A stretch of 64,000 bases of DNA. It comes from Anaerococcus marasmi. GTDB taxonomy: Bacteria; Bacillota; Clostridia; Tissierellales; Peptoniphilaceae. Within the stretch, counting starts at the first letter, position 1; every line of letters begins with the position of its first letter. Positions 39,031-48,106 of the stretch are shown here, one piece after another. Where the stretch lies: NCBI RefSeq assembly GCF_900290195.1, contig NZ_OLMF01000004.1, positions 1,646,943 to 1,710,942 on the forward strand, in the 5' to 3' direction. A model generated the notes under the pieces. The model was not told where the DNA came from. It saw only the letters and a list, made by a program, of their open reading frames with translations, and did not search any database. The translations under genes and the position numbers were made by a program.

Positions 39031-39987
39031 ATGATCGAAAAATTAGATACAAATATAAAGATATTGGATATAGACGAAGAAGAAAATTACGGTAAATTCG
39101 CCCTATATCCACTTGAGCGAGGATATGGTACAACCATTGGAAACAGTATGAGAAGGGTGCTTTTATCATCCTTACCTGGTTCTAGCGTCTCAAAAATACT
39201 TATAGAAGGAGTACTTCACGAATTCTCCACTATAGATGGAGTAGTAGAAGATGTTCCTGAAATAGTTCTAAACATTAAGGGTCTAGACGTTACAAAACAT
39301 GTAGATGAAGATGTAACATTGTTTTTAGACATTGAAGGACCAAAGATTGTAACAGCAAAAGATATCAAAGCAGATAGTTCTGTTGATATAGCAAACCCTG
39401 ACCACTACATTGCAACAGTTAACGAAAAATCAAGACTATTTATAGCCTTGGATGTTACAGATGGTAAGGGTTATAGAGTATCTGATGAAAACAAAAAAGA
39501 AAGCGACCCTATAGGTGCTATAGCAATTGACTCATCATTTACTCCAGTTGAGAAAGTAAACTTCACTGTAGAAAATACAAGAGTTGGCGAATCAACCGAC
39601 TATGACAAACTCCTTATGGAAGTTTGGACAAATGGAACTATTACACCACAAGAAGCCTTGGCAGAAGGTTCATCAATTCTAATTGAAAACTTCTCCTTCT
39701 TCAATGAATTGCCTAACCAACAATTCCCACCAGAAGAGGAAGAAGAAGAAATAGAAGAAGTTGATGAAGAAGATAACTTATCTGACGAATTGGCAATGAC
39801 AATAGAAGAATTAGACCTTAGTCTAAGATCATTTAATTGTCTAAAAAGAGCAGGCTTCGACAGAGTTGGCGATATAATTAAAGTTAGTGAATCTGAGCTA
39901 AAAACAATTAAGAACTTCGGTAAAAAGTCACTCACAGAAGTAATAGAAAAGCTAGACGAGTTAGGTCTAAGCTTAAAAGATGAATAG
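39031..39987 (+). CDS. rpoA: DNA-directed RNA polymerase subunit alpha
   Basis: 318 residues. N-terminal dimerisation domain (PLERGYGTTIGNSMRRVLLSSLPG) to about 230, a very acidic linker (PPEEEEEEIEEVDEED, about 231-247), then the C-terminal DNA/activator-binding domain (DLSLRSFNCLKRAGFDRVGDI...KNFGKKSLTEVIEKL). Assembles the polymerase core and contacts UP elements and Crp-type activators. AAGGAG precedes the start. Confidence 0.98.
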   Translation: MIEKLDTNIKILDIDEEENYGKFALYPLERGYGTTIGNSMRRVLLSSLPGSSVSKILIEGVLHEFSTIDGVVEDVPEIVLNIKGLDVTKHVDEDVTLFLDIEGPKIVTAKDIKADSSVDIANPDHYIATVNEKSRLFIALDVTDGKGYRVSDENKKESDPIGAIAIDSSFTPVEKVNFTVENTRVGESTDYDKLLMEVWTNGTITPQEALAEGSSILIENFSFFNELPNQQFPPEEEEEEIEEVDEEDNLSDELAMTIEELDLSLRSFNCLKRAGFDRVGDIIKVSESELKTIKNFGKKSLTEVIEKLDELGLSLKDE

Positions 39988-39996
39988 GAGGTAAGT

Positions 39997-40338
39997 ATGG
40001 CCGATAAAAGAAAACTTGGCAGAAGAACTGACCACAGAAATGCTATGCTTAGAAACCTTGTGCAATCACTATTAGAAAACGGTAGAATCGAAACTACTGT
40101 AACTAGAGCTAAAGAAGCACAAAAAATGGCTGACAAAATGATTACACTAGGAAAGAAGAACACACTTCACACAAGAAGACAAGCAGCAGCTTATTTATAC
40201 AAGGCAGAAACTGTTCAAAAATTATTTAACGAAATCGCACCAAACTATGAAGATAGAAACGGTGGATACACAAGAGTACTAAAATTAGGACCAAGAAGAG
40301 GCGACGGATCAGAACGTGCAATTCTTGAATTAGTATAA
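39997..40338 (+). CDS. rplQ: 50S ribosomal protein L17
   Basis: 113 residues, [29 protein letters not shown] and [26 protein letters not shown], the L17 signature. Last gene of the superoperon; the ECF transporter genes and truA that often follow in Firmicutes are absent here and a terminator comes next. Confidence 0.97.
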   Translation: MADKRKLGRRTDHRNAMLRNLVQSLLENGRIETTVTRAKEAQKMADKMITLGKKNTLHTRRQAAAYLYKAETVQKLFNEIAPNYEDRNGGYTRVLKLGPRRGDGSERAILELV

Positions 40339-40370
40339 AATACTTAGAATTAAGTATAAAATAACTTCTA

Positions 40371-40402
40371 GCATCTTTGAGAGATTGAAGGTGCTTTTTT
40401 TT
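40371..40402 (+). terminator. Terminator of the ribosomal superoperon
   Basis: GCATCTT (40371-40377) pairs with AAGGTGC (40388-40394), followed by eight T residues. Confidence 0.9.
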
Positions 40403-40439
40403 CGTCTATTTTTGGATAAGCTTAATTTAAGGAGAAGAT

Positions 40440-41081
40440 ATGAAATACAAACTAATAATTTTCGATATGGATGGATTAATGTTTGATACAGAGATTATGT
40501 ATTACAATTCTTGGTTTGAAGTCTCTCACAAATACGACTTCAACTTTAACGAAGATTTGAGAAAGAGACTAACAGGCAAAAATGAAGAAAGTGTCAGAGA
40601 TGAACTATTTAAAATCTTAAATTCTAAAGAAAAGGTTCTTAACCTAAGAGAAGACCTAGAAAGTTTAAGGGAAAATTATTTTAAAACTTACACGAACTCC
40701 CTCAAAAAAGAAGGACTAGAGGACTTATTATATTACGCAAGAGAAAACAATATAAAATGTGCCTTAGCTTCATCAAGCGATAGAGAAAAGATAGACTTTC
40801 TCTTAGAGAAAGAAAAGATAAGGGATTTCTTTAACTATATTATTTCAGGTGAAGACGTAGAAAAAAGTAAACCAGATCCAGAAATCTTCATCAAAGCTAA
40901 GGAAAACTTTGATCTTTTAGATAAAGAAGCCCTAATCTTAGAAGATTCCTACAACGGCTATCTGGCCTGTAAGAAATCTAATATGGATTATCTTATAATT
41001 CACGATTCAAGTTTCGATAAATATTTTGAAGCTGATAGGGAAGCTAAGAACTTAAGAGAAGTCATAGATTATTTGAAATAA
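40440..41081 (+). CDS. HAD-superfamily hydrolase, beta-phosphoglucomutase-like
   Basis: 213 residues. HAD motif I FDMDGLMFDTE (nucleophile Asp9, acid/base Asp11), motif II ALASSSD, motif III KSKPDPEIF and motif IV LILEDS are all in order, with a helical cap between I and II. This is subfamily IA, which includes phosphatases and beta-phosphoglucomutase; the substrate is not readable. AAGGAGAAG precedes the start. It is transcribed alone, after the ribosomal terminator. Confidence 0.85.
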   Translation: MKYKLIIFDMDGLMFDTEIMYYNSWFEVSHKYDFNFNEDLRKRLTGKNEESVRDELFKILNSKEKVLNLREDLESLRENYFKTYTNSLKKEGLEDLLYYARENNIKCALASSSDREKIDFLLEKEKIRDFFNYIISGEDVEKSKPDPEIFIKAKENFDLLDKEALILEDSYNGYLACKKSNMDYLIIHDSSFDKYFEADREAKNLREVIDYLK

Positions 41082-41390
41082 TTATTTTAGTTAGTGAATA
41101 ATTGAAATTTTATCCAATCAGAAAATTATGTAGAATTGTAATGCTAAATCCTGGACTTTTTATTAACTGATTTTCTTTTGCATCAGAATATATTTAGCTT
41201 TGTCTATTTACAAACTATGTAAACGGAGCAAGTCTCGATAATTCTAATAAGTTTGAATTTAAATAAGAAGTTTATATAACCACGGAGGGCCTTCCTTGCC
41301 GTACTTTTTGCTGGATAAGTGTAGGATCTTCATATTGATAATTAACTATTAAAAGATATAGTTATTATAACAAGCTTAAGGTAGGAAGAG
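41082..41390. other. Intergenic region, nothing recognised
   Basis: 309 AT-rich bases between the HAD gene and the PAS/SpoIIE gene. I see no credible ORF, no strong terminator and no known riboswitch pattern. A promoter for the downstream operon is expected here but could not be assigned with confidence. Confidence 0.5.
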
Positions 41391-42476
41391 ATGGCAAATA
41401 CAAGTAACTTTACTGAAGATAAAAATTTTTTCATATTGAATTCTATGGATGATTGGGTTAGGATTGTCAATACAAACGGCAAGACTATCTTTATTAATGA
41501 TGTCTTTAAAGAAGCTTGCGATATGTCGTCTGAGCTAAAAAACTATGTAGATGAGTCTACTTCTTTTCTTCTAGGAGATAGGAATAAAGCTGTTAGAAAT
41601 ACTACCATGATCGAAGAAAAGTTAATTGATGAGAGATACTTTTCTATCAAGTCCTCTCCAATCTACAATGGAGATGAGTTTTTGGGGATTGTGGAAGTAT
41701 ATAGAGACATCACCCGTGAAAGCCTTATGAAAATTGAGCTTTTTAATAACAATAGAAACATGCTTGATGATGTAAGATTTGTAAAGAAGATTCAATCGAA
41801 CATCCTTCCTAAGGATAAGACTTATGGGAAGCTTATCTTAAAGAGTAAGTATATACCAAGTGATGAGCTTTCTGGAGATTTCTTCGACTTAATCAAGATC
41901 GAGGAAGGAAAGTATGCTCTATATATAGCAGATATTATGGGACATGGTGTCAAGGCTTCGATAATGACTATGTTTATCAAGGTAACCATGAATGCCATCT
42001 TAGACAAGCACCCTGACTATTCCCCATCAGAGATCTTATTTAAGCTTAGAGAAAAGTTTGCAAAGTTGGGCATGGAGTCAAGCCAGTATTTTACAGCTTG
42101 GCTTGGTATTTTTGAAAGGGACTGTCTAACATTTTCCAATGCCGGACACAATTGTCCTCCGCTTTGGTATTCAAAAAGGAATGAAGATGTAACTTATCTT
42201 TTGGCAAGTGGTAGGATGATATCAAATCTTATCGAGCCAGACAATTATGATGAAAAGACTGTAAAATTAGAAAATGGAGATAGGCTTCTCTTATTTTCCG
42301 ATGGGGCCATAGAGACAAAAGATGAAAAACGACATGAGTATGGTCTGGAAAGGCTAAGGGGAAATTTTGAAAGCTTCCATGACCTAGAAGAAAGCTACAA
42401 GGATATCAAAAACTTTACCTGGGGCAAGCAAGAAGATGACCTAAGTCTTGTCCAAATCGAATATAAGGAGAAATAA
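41391..42476 (+). CDS. PAS domain-containing PP2C/SpoIIE-type serine phosphatase
   Basis: 361 residues. Residues about 12-115 form a PAS domain ([18 protein letters not shown] ... [10 protein letters not shown]). After a helical linker, 140-358 is a SpoIIE/RsbU-type phosphatase: [37 protein letters not shown] and [10 protein letters not shown] hold the metal-binding aspartates. Such proteins dephosphorylate anti-anti-sigma factors in partner-switch systems; no anti-sigma or STAS gene lies nearby, so the target is unknown. No membrane helix is seen, so the PAS domain would sense a cytoplasmic signal. Its stop codon overlaps the deoC start (TAATG). Confidence 0.85.
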   Translation: MANTSNFTEDKNFFILNSMDDWVRIVNTNGKTIFINDVFKEACDMSSELKNYVDESTSFLLGDRNKAVRNTTMIEEKLIDERYFSIKSSPIYNGDEFLGIVEVYRDITRESLMKIELFNNNRNMLDDVRFVKKIQSNILPKDKTYGKLILKSKYIPSDELSGDFFDLIKIEEGKYALYIADIMGHGVKASIMTMFIKVTMNAILDKHPDYSPSEILFKLREKFAKLGMESSQYFTAWLGIFERDCLTFSNAGHNCPPLWYSKRNEDVTYLLASGRMISNLIEPDNYDEKTVKLENGDRLLLFSDGAIETKDEKRHEYGLERLRGNFESFHDLEESYKDIKNFTWGKQEDDLSLVQIEYKEK

Positions 42477-43114
42477 TGAAAAATTTAAATTCATATATAG
42501 ACCACACTAATCTAAAGCCAGAGGCACAAATTGACGAGATAAAGACCCTTGTCGATGAAGCTGTCGCAAATGATTTCTACAGCGTATGTGTAAACTCTAC
42601 TTACGTTAAGGATATCAAAGCCTACAATAAAGACGTACGAATCGCTGCAGTAGTCGGCTTTCCACTAGGAGCTATGGCTACAAGGGCCAAGGCCTATGAG
42701 GCAAAATGCGCCGTAGAAGATGGGGCAAGCGAGATCGACATGGTTATTCCAATTGGAAGACTTAAGGATAAGGATTACGACTATGTCCTAGAAGATATAA
42801 GAGCTTGTAAAGAAGCTATAGGGGGAAAGATACTTAAGGTAATCATTGAAACTTGCCTATTAACTGACGAAGAAAAGATCAAGGCCTGCGAGCTAGCTAA
42901 AGAAGCTGGGGCAGATTTTGTAAAGACTTCTACAGGTTTTTCTACTGGAGGAGCCTTAGCCTCTGATGTAAGTCTTATGAAAAAAACAGTTGGAGATAGT
43001 CTAGAAGTTAAGGCAAGCGGCGGCATCCATACTAGAAAAGAAGCCATGGAGATGATCGAAGCAGGTGCTAGTAGGATTGGTGCGAGCAAGTCAATAGATA
43101 TTTGTAAGGAGTAA
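42476..43114 (+). CDS. deoC: Deoxyribose-phosphate aldolase
   Basis: 212 residues, a TIM-barrel class I aldolase splitting 2-deoxyribose-5-phosphate into glyceraldehyde-3-phosphate and acetaldehyde. Conserved parts: [11 protein letters not shown] at the start, the catalytic Lys in [11 protein letters not shown], and KASGGI near the end. Other deo genes are not in the window; it sits between a phosphatase and an amylase with a 1-base overlap upstream and 2-base gap downstream, so it is surely co-transcribed with them. Confidence 0.95.
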   Translation: MKNLNSYIDHTNLKPEAQIDEIKTLVDEAVANDFYSVCVNSTYVKDIKAYNKDVRIAAVVGFPLGAMATRAKAYEAKCAVEDGASEIDMVIPIGRLKDKDYDYVLEDIRACKEAIGGKILKVIIETCLLTDEEKIKACELAKEAGADFVKTSTGFSTGGALASDVSLMKKTVGDSLEVKASGGIHTRKEAMEMIEAGASRIGASKSIDICKE

Positions 43115-43116
43115 GT

Positions 43117-44568
43117 ATGGCCAATGAAGTCATGATGCAGTCTTTCGAATGGGACACAGACGGATCGGGAGACTTTTATAAAAAACTAAAAAAAGATGCT
43201 AAAACATTGAAGGAAAATGGTATAGATGGCTTGTGGCTTCCACCAATGACTAAGGGTGGAAGTGATATGGACGTAGGCTACGGGGTCTACGACCTTTGGG
43301 ATTTAGGTGAGTTTGACCAAAAGGGAACTGTTAGGACCAAATACGGAACAAAGGAAGAGCTCCTAGATGCTATTGATTCCTTAAAGAAAGCTGGAATCAA
43401 ATGCTATGCCGATGTTGTCCTAAACCATAAGGGAAATGCTGACTTTAAAGAAGAGTTTAAGGCAGTCATGGTTGATCAAAACAATAGAGAACAAGACGTA
43501 TCAGGAGAGATGGACATAGAAGCCTGGACCGGTTTTGACTTTAAGGGAAGGGACGGTAAGTATTCCGATATGGTTTGGCACTATTATCATTTTTCAGGTG
43601 TAGACTATGACGTAAAAAGTGATACTTCAGCTATATTTAGAGTTTTAGGAGATGGAAAATATTGGGACGAAGACGTATCTGGCGAGAAGGGTAACTTCGA
43701 TTATTTGATGAATTGCGACATCGACCACGACCACCCAGAAGTTAGGGAAGAGATCTTCAAATGGGCTGATTGGTTTATTGACGAGACCAAGGTCGATGGC
43801 TTCAGATACGATGCCCTAAAGCACATCTCATCTAACTTCATCCACGACTTATCAGATCACATAATCAATGAAAAGGGCGAGGAAAACTTCTATCTTTTTG
43901 GAGAATTTTGGCAATATAACAAGGACGAAATCGCCAAATATCTTGAAACTACAGACCATAACATAGACCTATTTGATGTTCCCCTACATTTTCACATGCA
44001 AGAGGCAAGTAAGTCCATGGGTAACTACGACATGAGAAAGATTTTCGACAATACAATCGTAGCAGACTTCCCTGCCCAAGCTGTCACCTTTGTAGATAAC
44101 CACGATAGCCAACCAGGCCAGTCTCTAGACTCCTGGGTTGAGGATTGGTTTAAGGAGATTGCCTATGCCATGATTTTATTTAGAAAAGACGGCTATCCAT
44201 GTATCTTTGCAGGAGACTATTATGGACTGATAGGTGAGGTAAAGACCGAAGCCAAATATGACCTTATAAACAATATGCTTAAGGTTAGGAAGAATTACAA
44301 CTACGGCGAGGAAGACAATTACTTCGACGACCCTTCAGTTATAGGTTGGGTCAGAAGAGGAGACGAAGACCATAAGCCACTAGCTGTTCTTATTTCTATC
44401 AAAGACATGGCTGAAAAGCAAATGTTTGTGGGAGAGAGCGAAGCAGGAGCGACTTATGTAGACCTTTCTGGCAAAAACGAGGACATTACGATTGATGAAA
44501 ATGGAAATGGAGTATTCACTGTAGGTCCAGGGGCTGTAACCTACTGGGCAAACAAGGAAAGCTTATGA
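43117..44568 (+). CDS. amyA: Cytoplasmic alpha-amylase, GH13
   Basis: 483 residues without a signal peptide. MMQSFEWD at the N-terminus and GFRYDALKHI (nucleophile Asp232), FGEFW (acid/base Glu263) and FVDNHDSQ (Asp330) place it in the GH13_5 group of liquefying-type alpha-amylases, including E. coli AmyA. Lacking a signal peptide, it would act on intracellular glycogen or imported maltodextrins. AAGGAG lies in the end of deoC; it overlaps the RNase H gene by four bases (ATGA). Confidence 0.92.
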   Translation: MANEVMMQSFEWDTDGSGDFYKKLKKDAKTLKENGIDGLWLPPMTKGGSDMDVGYGVYDLWDLGEFDQKGTVRTKYGTKEELLDAIDSLKKAGIKCYADVVLNHKGNADFKEEFKAVMVDQNNREQDVSGEMDIEAWTGFDFKGRDGKYSDMVWHYYHFSGVDYDVKSDTSAIFRVLGDGKYWDEDVSGEKGNFDYLMNCDIDHDHPEVREEIFKWADWFIDETKVDGFRYDALKHISSNFIHDLSDHIINEKGEENFYLFGEFWQYNKDEIAKYLETTDHNIDLFDVPLHFHMQEASKSMGNYDMRKIFDNTIVADFPAQAVTFVDNHDSQPGQSLDSWVEDWFKEIAYAMILFRKDGYPCIFAGDYYGLIGEVKTEAKYDLINNMLKVRKNYNYGEEDNYFDDPSVIGWVRRGDEDHKPLAVLISIKDMAEKQMFVGESEAGATYVDLSGKNEDITIDENGNGVFTVGPGAVTYWANKESL

Positions 44569-45149
44569 AATATTACGCAGTAAAAAGAGGAAGGAATCCT
44601 GGGATATATACATCCTGGGATTCTTGTCTTAAGGAAGTAAAGGGATTTTCCAACGCGAGCTACAAGTCCTTTAAGAAAAAGGAAGATGCTATAGCCTTTA
44701 TGGAAGATAAACAAGAGACGATAGAAGTAGACGATGAAACAATAATAGCCTATGTGGATGGATCTTATAATCTTAAGGAGAAGATCTACGGGGCAGGGGT
44801 TGTCTACATAAGTAAGGACGGAGAAGAAGAGCTCTACGAATCCTACACAGATGACTTCTACAAGCACAGAAATGTGGCAGGAGAGGTAAGAGCAAGCGAA
44901 CTTGCCATAAAAAAGGCCCTAGAAGAGAAAAGAGAAAAAATAATAATCTATCACGACTACCAGGGGATTTCCTCCTGGGCCAATGACGAATGGAAGGCCA
45001 ACAATGAACTTACTATTTCCTACAAGAACTTCGTAAAAGAAGCGAGAAAGAGTCTAAAGATAGGCTTTGTCAAGGTCAAGGGTCACTCCAACGACAAGTA
45101 CAACGACTGGGCAGATAGGCTCGCCAAAAAGGGTGCCCTAGTTGAATAA
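44565..45149 (+). CDS. rnhA: Ribonuclease H1 with N-terminal viroplasmin domain
   Basis: 194 residues. Residues 1-45 (YYAVKRGRNPGIYTSWDSC ... YKSFKKKEDAIAFM) are the hybrid-binding viroplasmin/Caulimovirus domain; 60-192 is RNase H1 with catalytic residues in AYVDGSY (Asp65), AGEVRASELA, YHDYQGISSW and YNDWADRLAKKG. It degrades the RNA of RNA-DNA hybrids. It is translationally coupled to the amylase gene, an odd functional pairing. Confidence 0.93.
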   Translation: MKYYAVKRGRNPGIYTSWDSCLKEVKGFSNASYKSFKKKEDAIAFMEDKQETIEVDDETIIAYVDGSYNLKEKIYGAGVVYISKDGEEELYESYTDDFYKHRNVAGEVRASELAIKKALEEKREKIIIYHDYQGISSWANDEWKANNELTISYKNFVKEARKSLKIGFVKVKGHSNDKYNDWADRLAKKGALVE

Positions 45150-45173
45150 GGGTAAATAAAAAGTAAAATAAAT

Positions 45174-45257
45174 TTAGGGAAATGAAGTTCTTCCCTGTAA
45201 AATAAACGCTATAAGCTGATGACTTCTACTTAAGAGTAGGGCCATCAGCTTTTTTTG
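45174..45257 (+). promoter_or_regulatory. Fluoride riboswitch (crcB motif) with overlapping terminator
   Basis: GGGAAATGAAGTTCTTCCC (45177-45195) and GCTGATGACTTCTAC (45215-45229) match the crcB consensus, including AAACGCT between them. The pseudoknot GAAGT/ACTTC is present. AGCTGATG (45214-45221), part of the aptamer, also pairs with CATCAGCT (45243-45250) followed by at least six T residues. Aptamer and terminator are therefore mutually exclusive, the layout of a fluoride ON switch. The controlled gene is the antiporter 10 bases further on. Confidence 0.88.
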
Positions 45258-45266
45258 GAGGAAAAA

Positions 45267-46460
45267 ATGTTAACAAATGTCGGACTTATAATGATAGCAG
45301 GTCTAATTGGATCCAAGATTTTTTCAAAAATCAAACTTGCACCCATCTTGGGTATGCTTCTGGCAGGAATTATAATAAGCCCCAATCTCTTGGGACTAGT
45401 GAGGGGAGATATAGGGGATCTTTCGAAGGACTTAAGGCAAATCGCCCTGGTTGTAATCTTATCAAGAGCAGGTCTTAGCCTATCTTTTGATAGATTAAAG
45501 AAAGTCGGCCTTCCTGCAATCCTAATGACCTTCCTTCCAGCAAGTTTTGAGATGGTCGCTATAACATTTCTTGCAAATAAGATCTTTAACCTTCCCTATA
45601 TCGACAGTGCAATCCTTGGAGCTGTCCTTGCGGCAGTATCTCCTGCCATAGTAGTGCCAAGGATGATAAGGCTTATAGAAGAAGGCTATGGAGAAGATAA
45701 GAAGATCCCAGAGATCATCCTTGCAGGCTCATCCATTGATGACGTCTACACCATAGTGTTTTTTACAGTTTTTCTTAATCTAAAACTGGGAGGTCAAGCT
45801 TCTATAAGAAGCTTCCTAAATATTCCTATATCAATTATTACAGGAATTCTTTTTGGAATATTAGTAGGATATATCCTATATATAATCTATTCAAAGATAA
45901 ATTTTGGGAAAATTTACAAGGCAATCGCTCTTATGGGCCTATCATTTTTTATCTTGGAAATAGAGAACTTAAGCAAGGGCTATATAGCCTTCTCTGGTCT
46001 TGTGGCAATTATAGCCATGACTATGACTATCAAAAAGCTCGACCAAGACCTTGCAGATGAGCTTTTGGATGTTTATGGAAGCCTTTGGGAACTTTTCGAG
46101 ATCTTCCTCTTTGTCCTAGTGGGAATTACAGTCGACCTTTCCATAATAGGATCTGAAATTCTTCCTGCTATTATTCTAATTACTGGAGGATTAATATTTA
46201 GGATGCTTGGAGTATATTTGGCCCTCCTTCCTTCAAATCTTGAAAAACGCGAGAAGATATTTTCAGGCTTCGCCTACCTACCAAAGGCCACAGTCCAAGC
46301 AGCCATAGGACCAGTCGCTCTAGGATATGGAATCGCAAGCGGTAAGCTAATCCTTGCCATATCAGTAATAGCAATCCTCTACACTGCACCTCTTGGAGTT
46401 ATACTTACAGATAAGACTTACAAGAAGTTATTAGTTCAAAATAAAAAAGCCAAGCTTTAA
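45267..46460 (+). CDS. Cation/proton antiporter (CPA family), fluoride-riboswitch controlled
   Basis: 397 residues, about 12 hydrophobic helices, Na_H_Exchanger type (KLAPILGMLLAGIIISPNLLGLV; AAVSPAIVVPRMIRL; GSSIDDVYTIVFF). The helix with SSIDD carries paired acidic residues where these antiporters bind ions. There is no C-terminal TrkA-N domain, so it is not a full Kef channel. Start at 45267 because GGAGGAAA lies just upstream; an in-frame TTG overlaps that site. The fluoride riboswitch ahead implies a role in fluoride tolerance, as seen for other switch-linked antiporters; the ion actually moved is not shown by the sequence. Confidence 0.88.
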   Translation: MLTNVGLIMIAGLIGSKIFSKIKLAPILGMLLAGIIISPNLLGLVRGDIGDLSKDLRQIALVVILSRAGLSLSFDRLKKVGLPAILMTFLPASFEMVAITFLANKIFNLPYIDSAILGAVLAAVSPAIVVPRMIRLIEEGYGEDKKIPEIILAGSSIDDVYTIVFFTVFLNLKLGGQASIRSFLNIPISIITGILFGILVGYILYIIYSKINFGKIYKAIALMGLSFFILEIENLSKGYIAFSGLVAIIAMTMTIKKLDQDLADELLDVYGSLWELFEIFLFVLVGITVDLSIIGSEILPAIILITGGLIFRMLGVYLALLPSNLEKREKIFSGFAYLPKATVQAAIGPVALGYGIASGKLILAISVIAILYTAPLGVILTDKTYKKLLVQNKKAKL

Positions 46461-46480
46461 CATTAGCATTGGCTTATTAT
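46447..46480 (+). terminator. Terminator of the antiporter gene
   Basis: AAGCCAA (46447-46453) pairs with TTGGCTT (46469-46475), followed by ATTATTTTT. The left arm lies within the last codons of the gene. Confidence 0.7.
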
Positions 46481-46492
46481 TTTTCTATAAAA

Positions 46493-47245
46493 TTATAGAA
46501 ATTTCTTAGCTTTATCTATTTCGGATTTTAAATCTTCTAAGATATTATATTCCTTTTCGATAACTAGTTTATTGAAATCATTTAGCTCGCCTGTACTAGC
46601 GTACTTATTAAGACTTTCATAATATCTAGGCCTATCATTAGCTTCGATTATTATAGCTTTGAATCCATTAGCCATTAAGACATAGTTTAATAGTAATCGT
46701 GCACATCTCCCGTTGCCGTCTTGGAAGGGGTGGATTTTTACAAATTGAGCATGGACGAAAGAGGCTAGTTCAATAGGATTTAGAACTTTAGTTTTAGTAT
46801 TATAATCCATTATGAAAAACTTCATATCTTCCCTAACCATCGTCCAATCTGGTGGACTGAAGGATGCACCAGTAATTCTTACGTTATATCTCCTGTAAAT
46901 ACCACCATCAATAATATTTTCCATAACTATTTGATGAATATCCTTGATTAATTCCTCATCTAATTCTCGATTTTGCTTAAGCATTTGATGGATGTATCTA
47001 TTAGCCTTTTGATTGTTAGTAACTTCGTAGATTTCCCTTAGTTCCTTGCCCCCTATAGAAAGCTTATCAATTAAAATAGTTTTTACTTCACTTATACTTA
47101 AGGTGTTTCCTTCTATTTTTGTAGATTCGTGAGTAAATCTAATATTAAAATCTTGCATCATACTTTTATAGGTTTCTTTTGGTAAATATTTTATATTATC
47201 ATTGACATAATCATTTAATTGCTTGACTTGATCGAAAGTAATCAT
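46493..47245 (-). CDS. Fic-domain protein (probable AMP transferase) with inhibitory motif
   Basis: 250 residues. The catalytic HPFQDGNGR motif (172-180) is intact, with His172 as general base. An inhibitory helix motif of the [S/T]xxxE[G/N] type is at STKIEG (41-46), N-terminal to the Fic core, so the enzyme is predicted to be auto-inhibited (class II). Fic enzymes usually transfer AMP to a Tyr, Ser or Thr of a target protein; the target is unknown. No antitoxin gene accompanies it. AAGGGAGA precedes the start. It is transcribed alone, convergent with the antiporter. Confidence 0.9.
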   Translation of the reverse strand: MITFDQVKQLNDYVNDNIKYLPKETYKSMMQDFNIRFTHESTKIEGNTLSISEVKTILIDKLSIGGKELREIYEVTNNQKANRYIHQMLKQNRELDEELIKDIHQIVMENIIDGGIYRRYNVRITGASFSPPDWTMVREDMKFFIMDYNTKTKVLNPIELASFVHAQFVKIHPFQDGNGRCARLLLNYVLMANGFKAIIIEANDRPRYYESLNKYASTGELNDFNKLVIEKEYNILEDLKSEIDKAKKFL

Positions 47246-47329
47246 TGCTCTTCTCCCTTATTTCATATGAGCTTTCCTTAATATTATACTATTTAAAACA
47301 GACTTTATAATTAATAATTATAGCAAAGA

Positions 47330-47362
47330 AAAAACTAGCCCATAAACCATGAACTAGTTTTA
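47330..47362 (-). terminator. Terminator of the amino-acid ABC transporter operon
   Basis: Read on the minus strand, AACTAG and CTAGTT form the stem with a 15-base loop, followed by six T residues. Confidence 0.7.
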
Positions 47363-47365
47363 ATC

Positions 47366-48106
47366 TTAATTTTCTCCCAAAAATCTCTTTAGGAACTCCT
47401 TGGTCCTGTCATGATCTGGGTTTTTGAAGATTTTATCTGGAGATCCGTCTTCTAGGATGATTCCCTTGTTCATGAACAAAACCCTGCTAGATACATCTCT
47501 TGCAAAGTCCATCTCGTGGGTTACTACAATCATGGTCATCCCGCTTTTGGCAAGCTTGGTCATTACATCAAGGACTTCTCCAACTGTCTCTGGGTCGAGG
47601 GCGCTTGTTGGCTCATCGAAAAGGAGGAGGTCAGGGTTCATGCAAAGGGCACGGGCTATGGCTACCCTTTGCTGTTGGCCACCTGATATTTGGCTAGGTT
47701 TGGCGTTGACATAATTTTGCATATTTACGCTTTCTAGGTATTTTCTAGAAATATCTTCAGCTTCCTTGTGGTCTCTGCCTAGGACCTTTATTTGACCTAG
47801 CATACAGTTTTCGAGAACGGTCTTGTTGGCAAAGAGATTGAAGTTTTGAAATACCATGCCGACCCTGGACCTATATTTTCTTTGGTCGAACTTATGGTCT
47901 AGGATATTGTCGCCCCTGTAGAGGATCTCGCCGCTTGTAGGAGATTCCAAGAGGTTAAGGCAGCGAAGGAGGGTTGACTTACCAGACCCAGAAGATCCTA
48001 TGATAGAGACTACTTCTCCTTCATTTACCGCCATATTAATATCCTTAAGGACTAGGTTGTCACCAAATTTTTTCTCTAAATTGTTTACTCTAATTATCTC
48101 AGACAT
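47366..48106 (-). CDS. Polar amino acid ABC transporter, ATP-binding protein
   Basis: 246 residues starting [20 protein letters not shown]. Walker [11 protein letters not shown]-loop VFQNFNLF, signature [14 protein letters not shown], Walker [15 protein letters not shown] and the H-loop VTHEMDFA are complete, as in GlnQ/ArtP-type ATPases. The start at 48106 follows AGGAG; an upstream extension would read into the permease gene. It overlaps the preceding fused permease gene by eight bases, so the two form one unit. Substrate: see the T-box leader. Confidence 0.93.
   Translation of the reverse strand: MSEIIRVNNLEKKFGDNLVLKDINMAVNEGEVVSIIGSSGSGKSTLLRCLNLLESPTSGEILYRGDNILDHKFDQRKYRSRVGMVFQNFNLFANKTVLENCMLGQIKVLGRDHKEAEDISRKYLESVNMQNYVNAKPSQISGGQQQRVAIARALCMNPDLLLFDEPTSALDPETVGEVLDVMTKLAKSGMTMIVVTHEMDFARDVSSRVLFMNKGIILEDGSPDKIFKNPDHDRTKEFLKRFLGEN

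Noticed and set aside
39600-40163. 187-codon minus-strand ORF across rpoA and rplQ
   Set aside because: Antisense of two certain genes; the serine run mirrors the acidic linker of the alpha subunit.
41082-41390. Riboswitch ahead of the PAS/SpoIIE gene
   Set aside because: No known aptamer core and no terminator/antiterminator pair could be identified.
45214-45256. Simple intergenic terminator after the RNase H gene
   Set aside because: The stem is there, but its left arm is part of a recognisable fluoride aptamer and the T-run touches the next gene's ribosome binding site, so it is the expression platform of a riboswitch.
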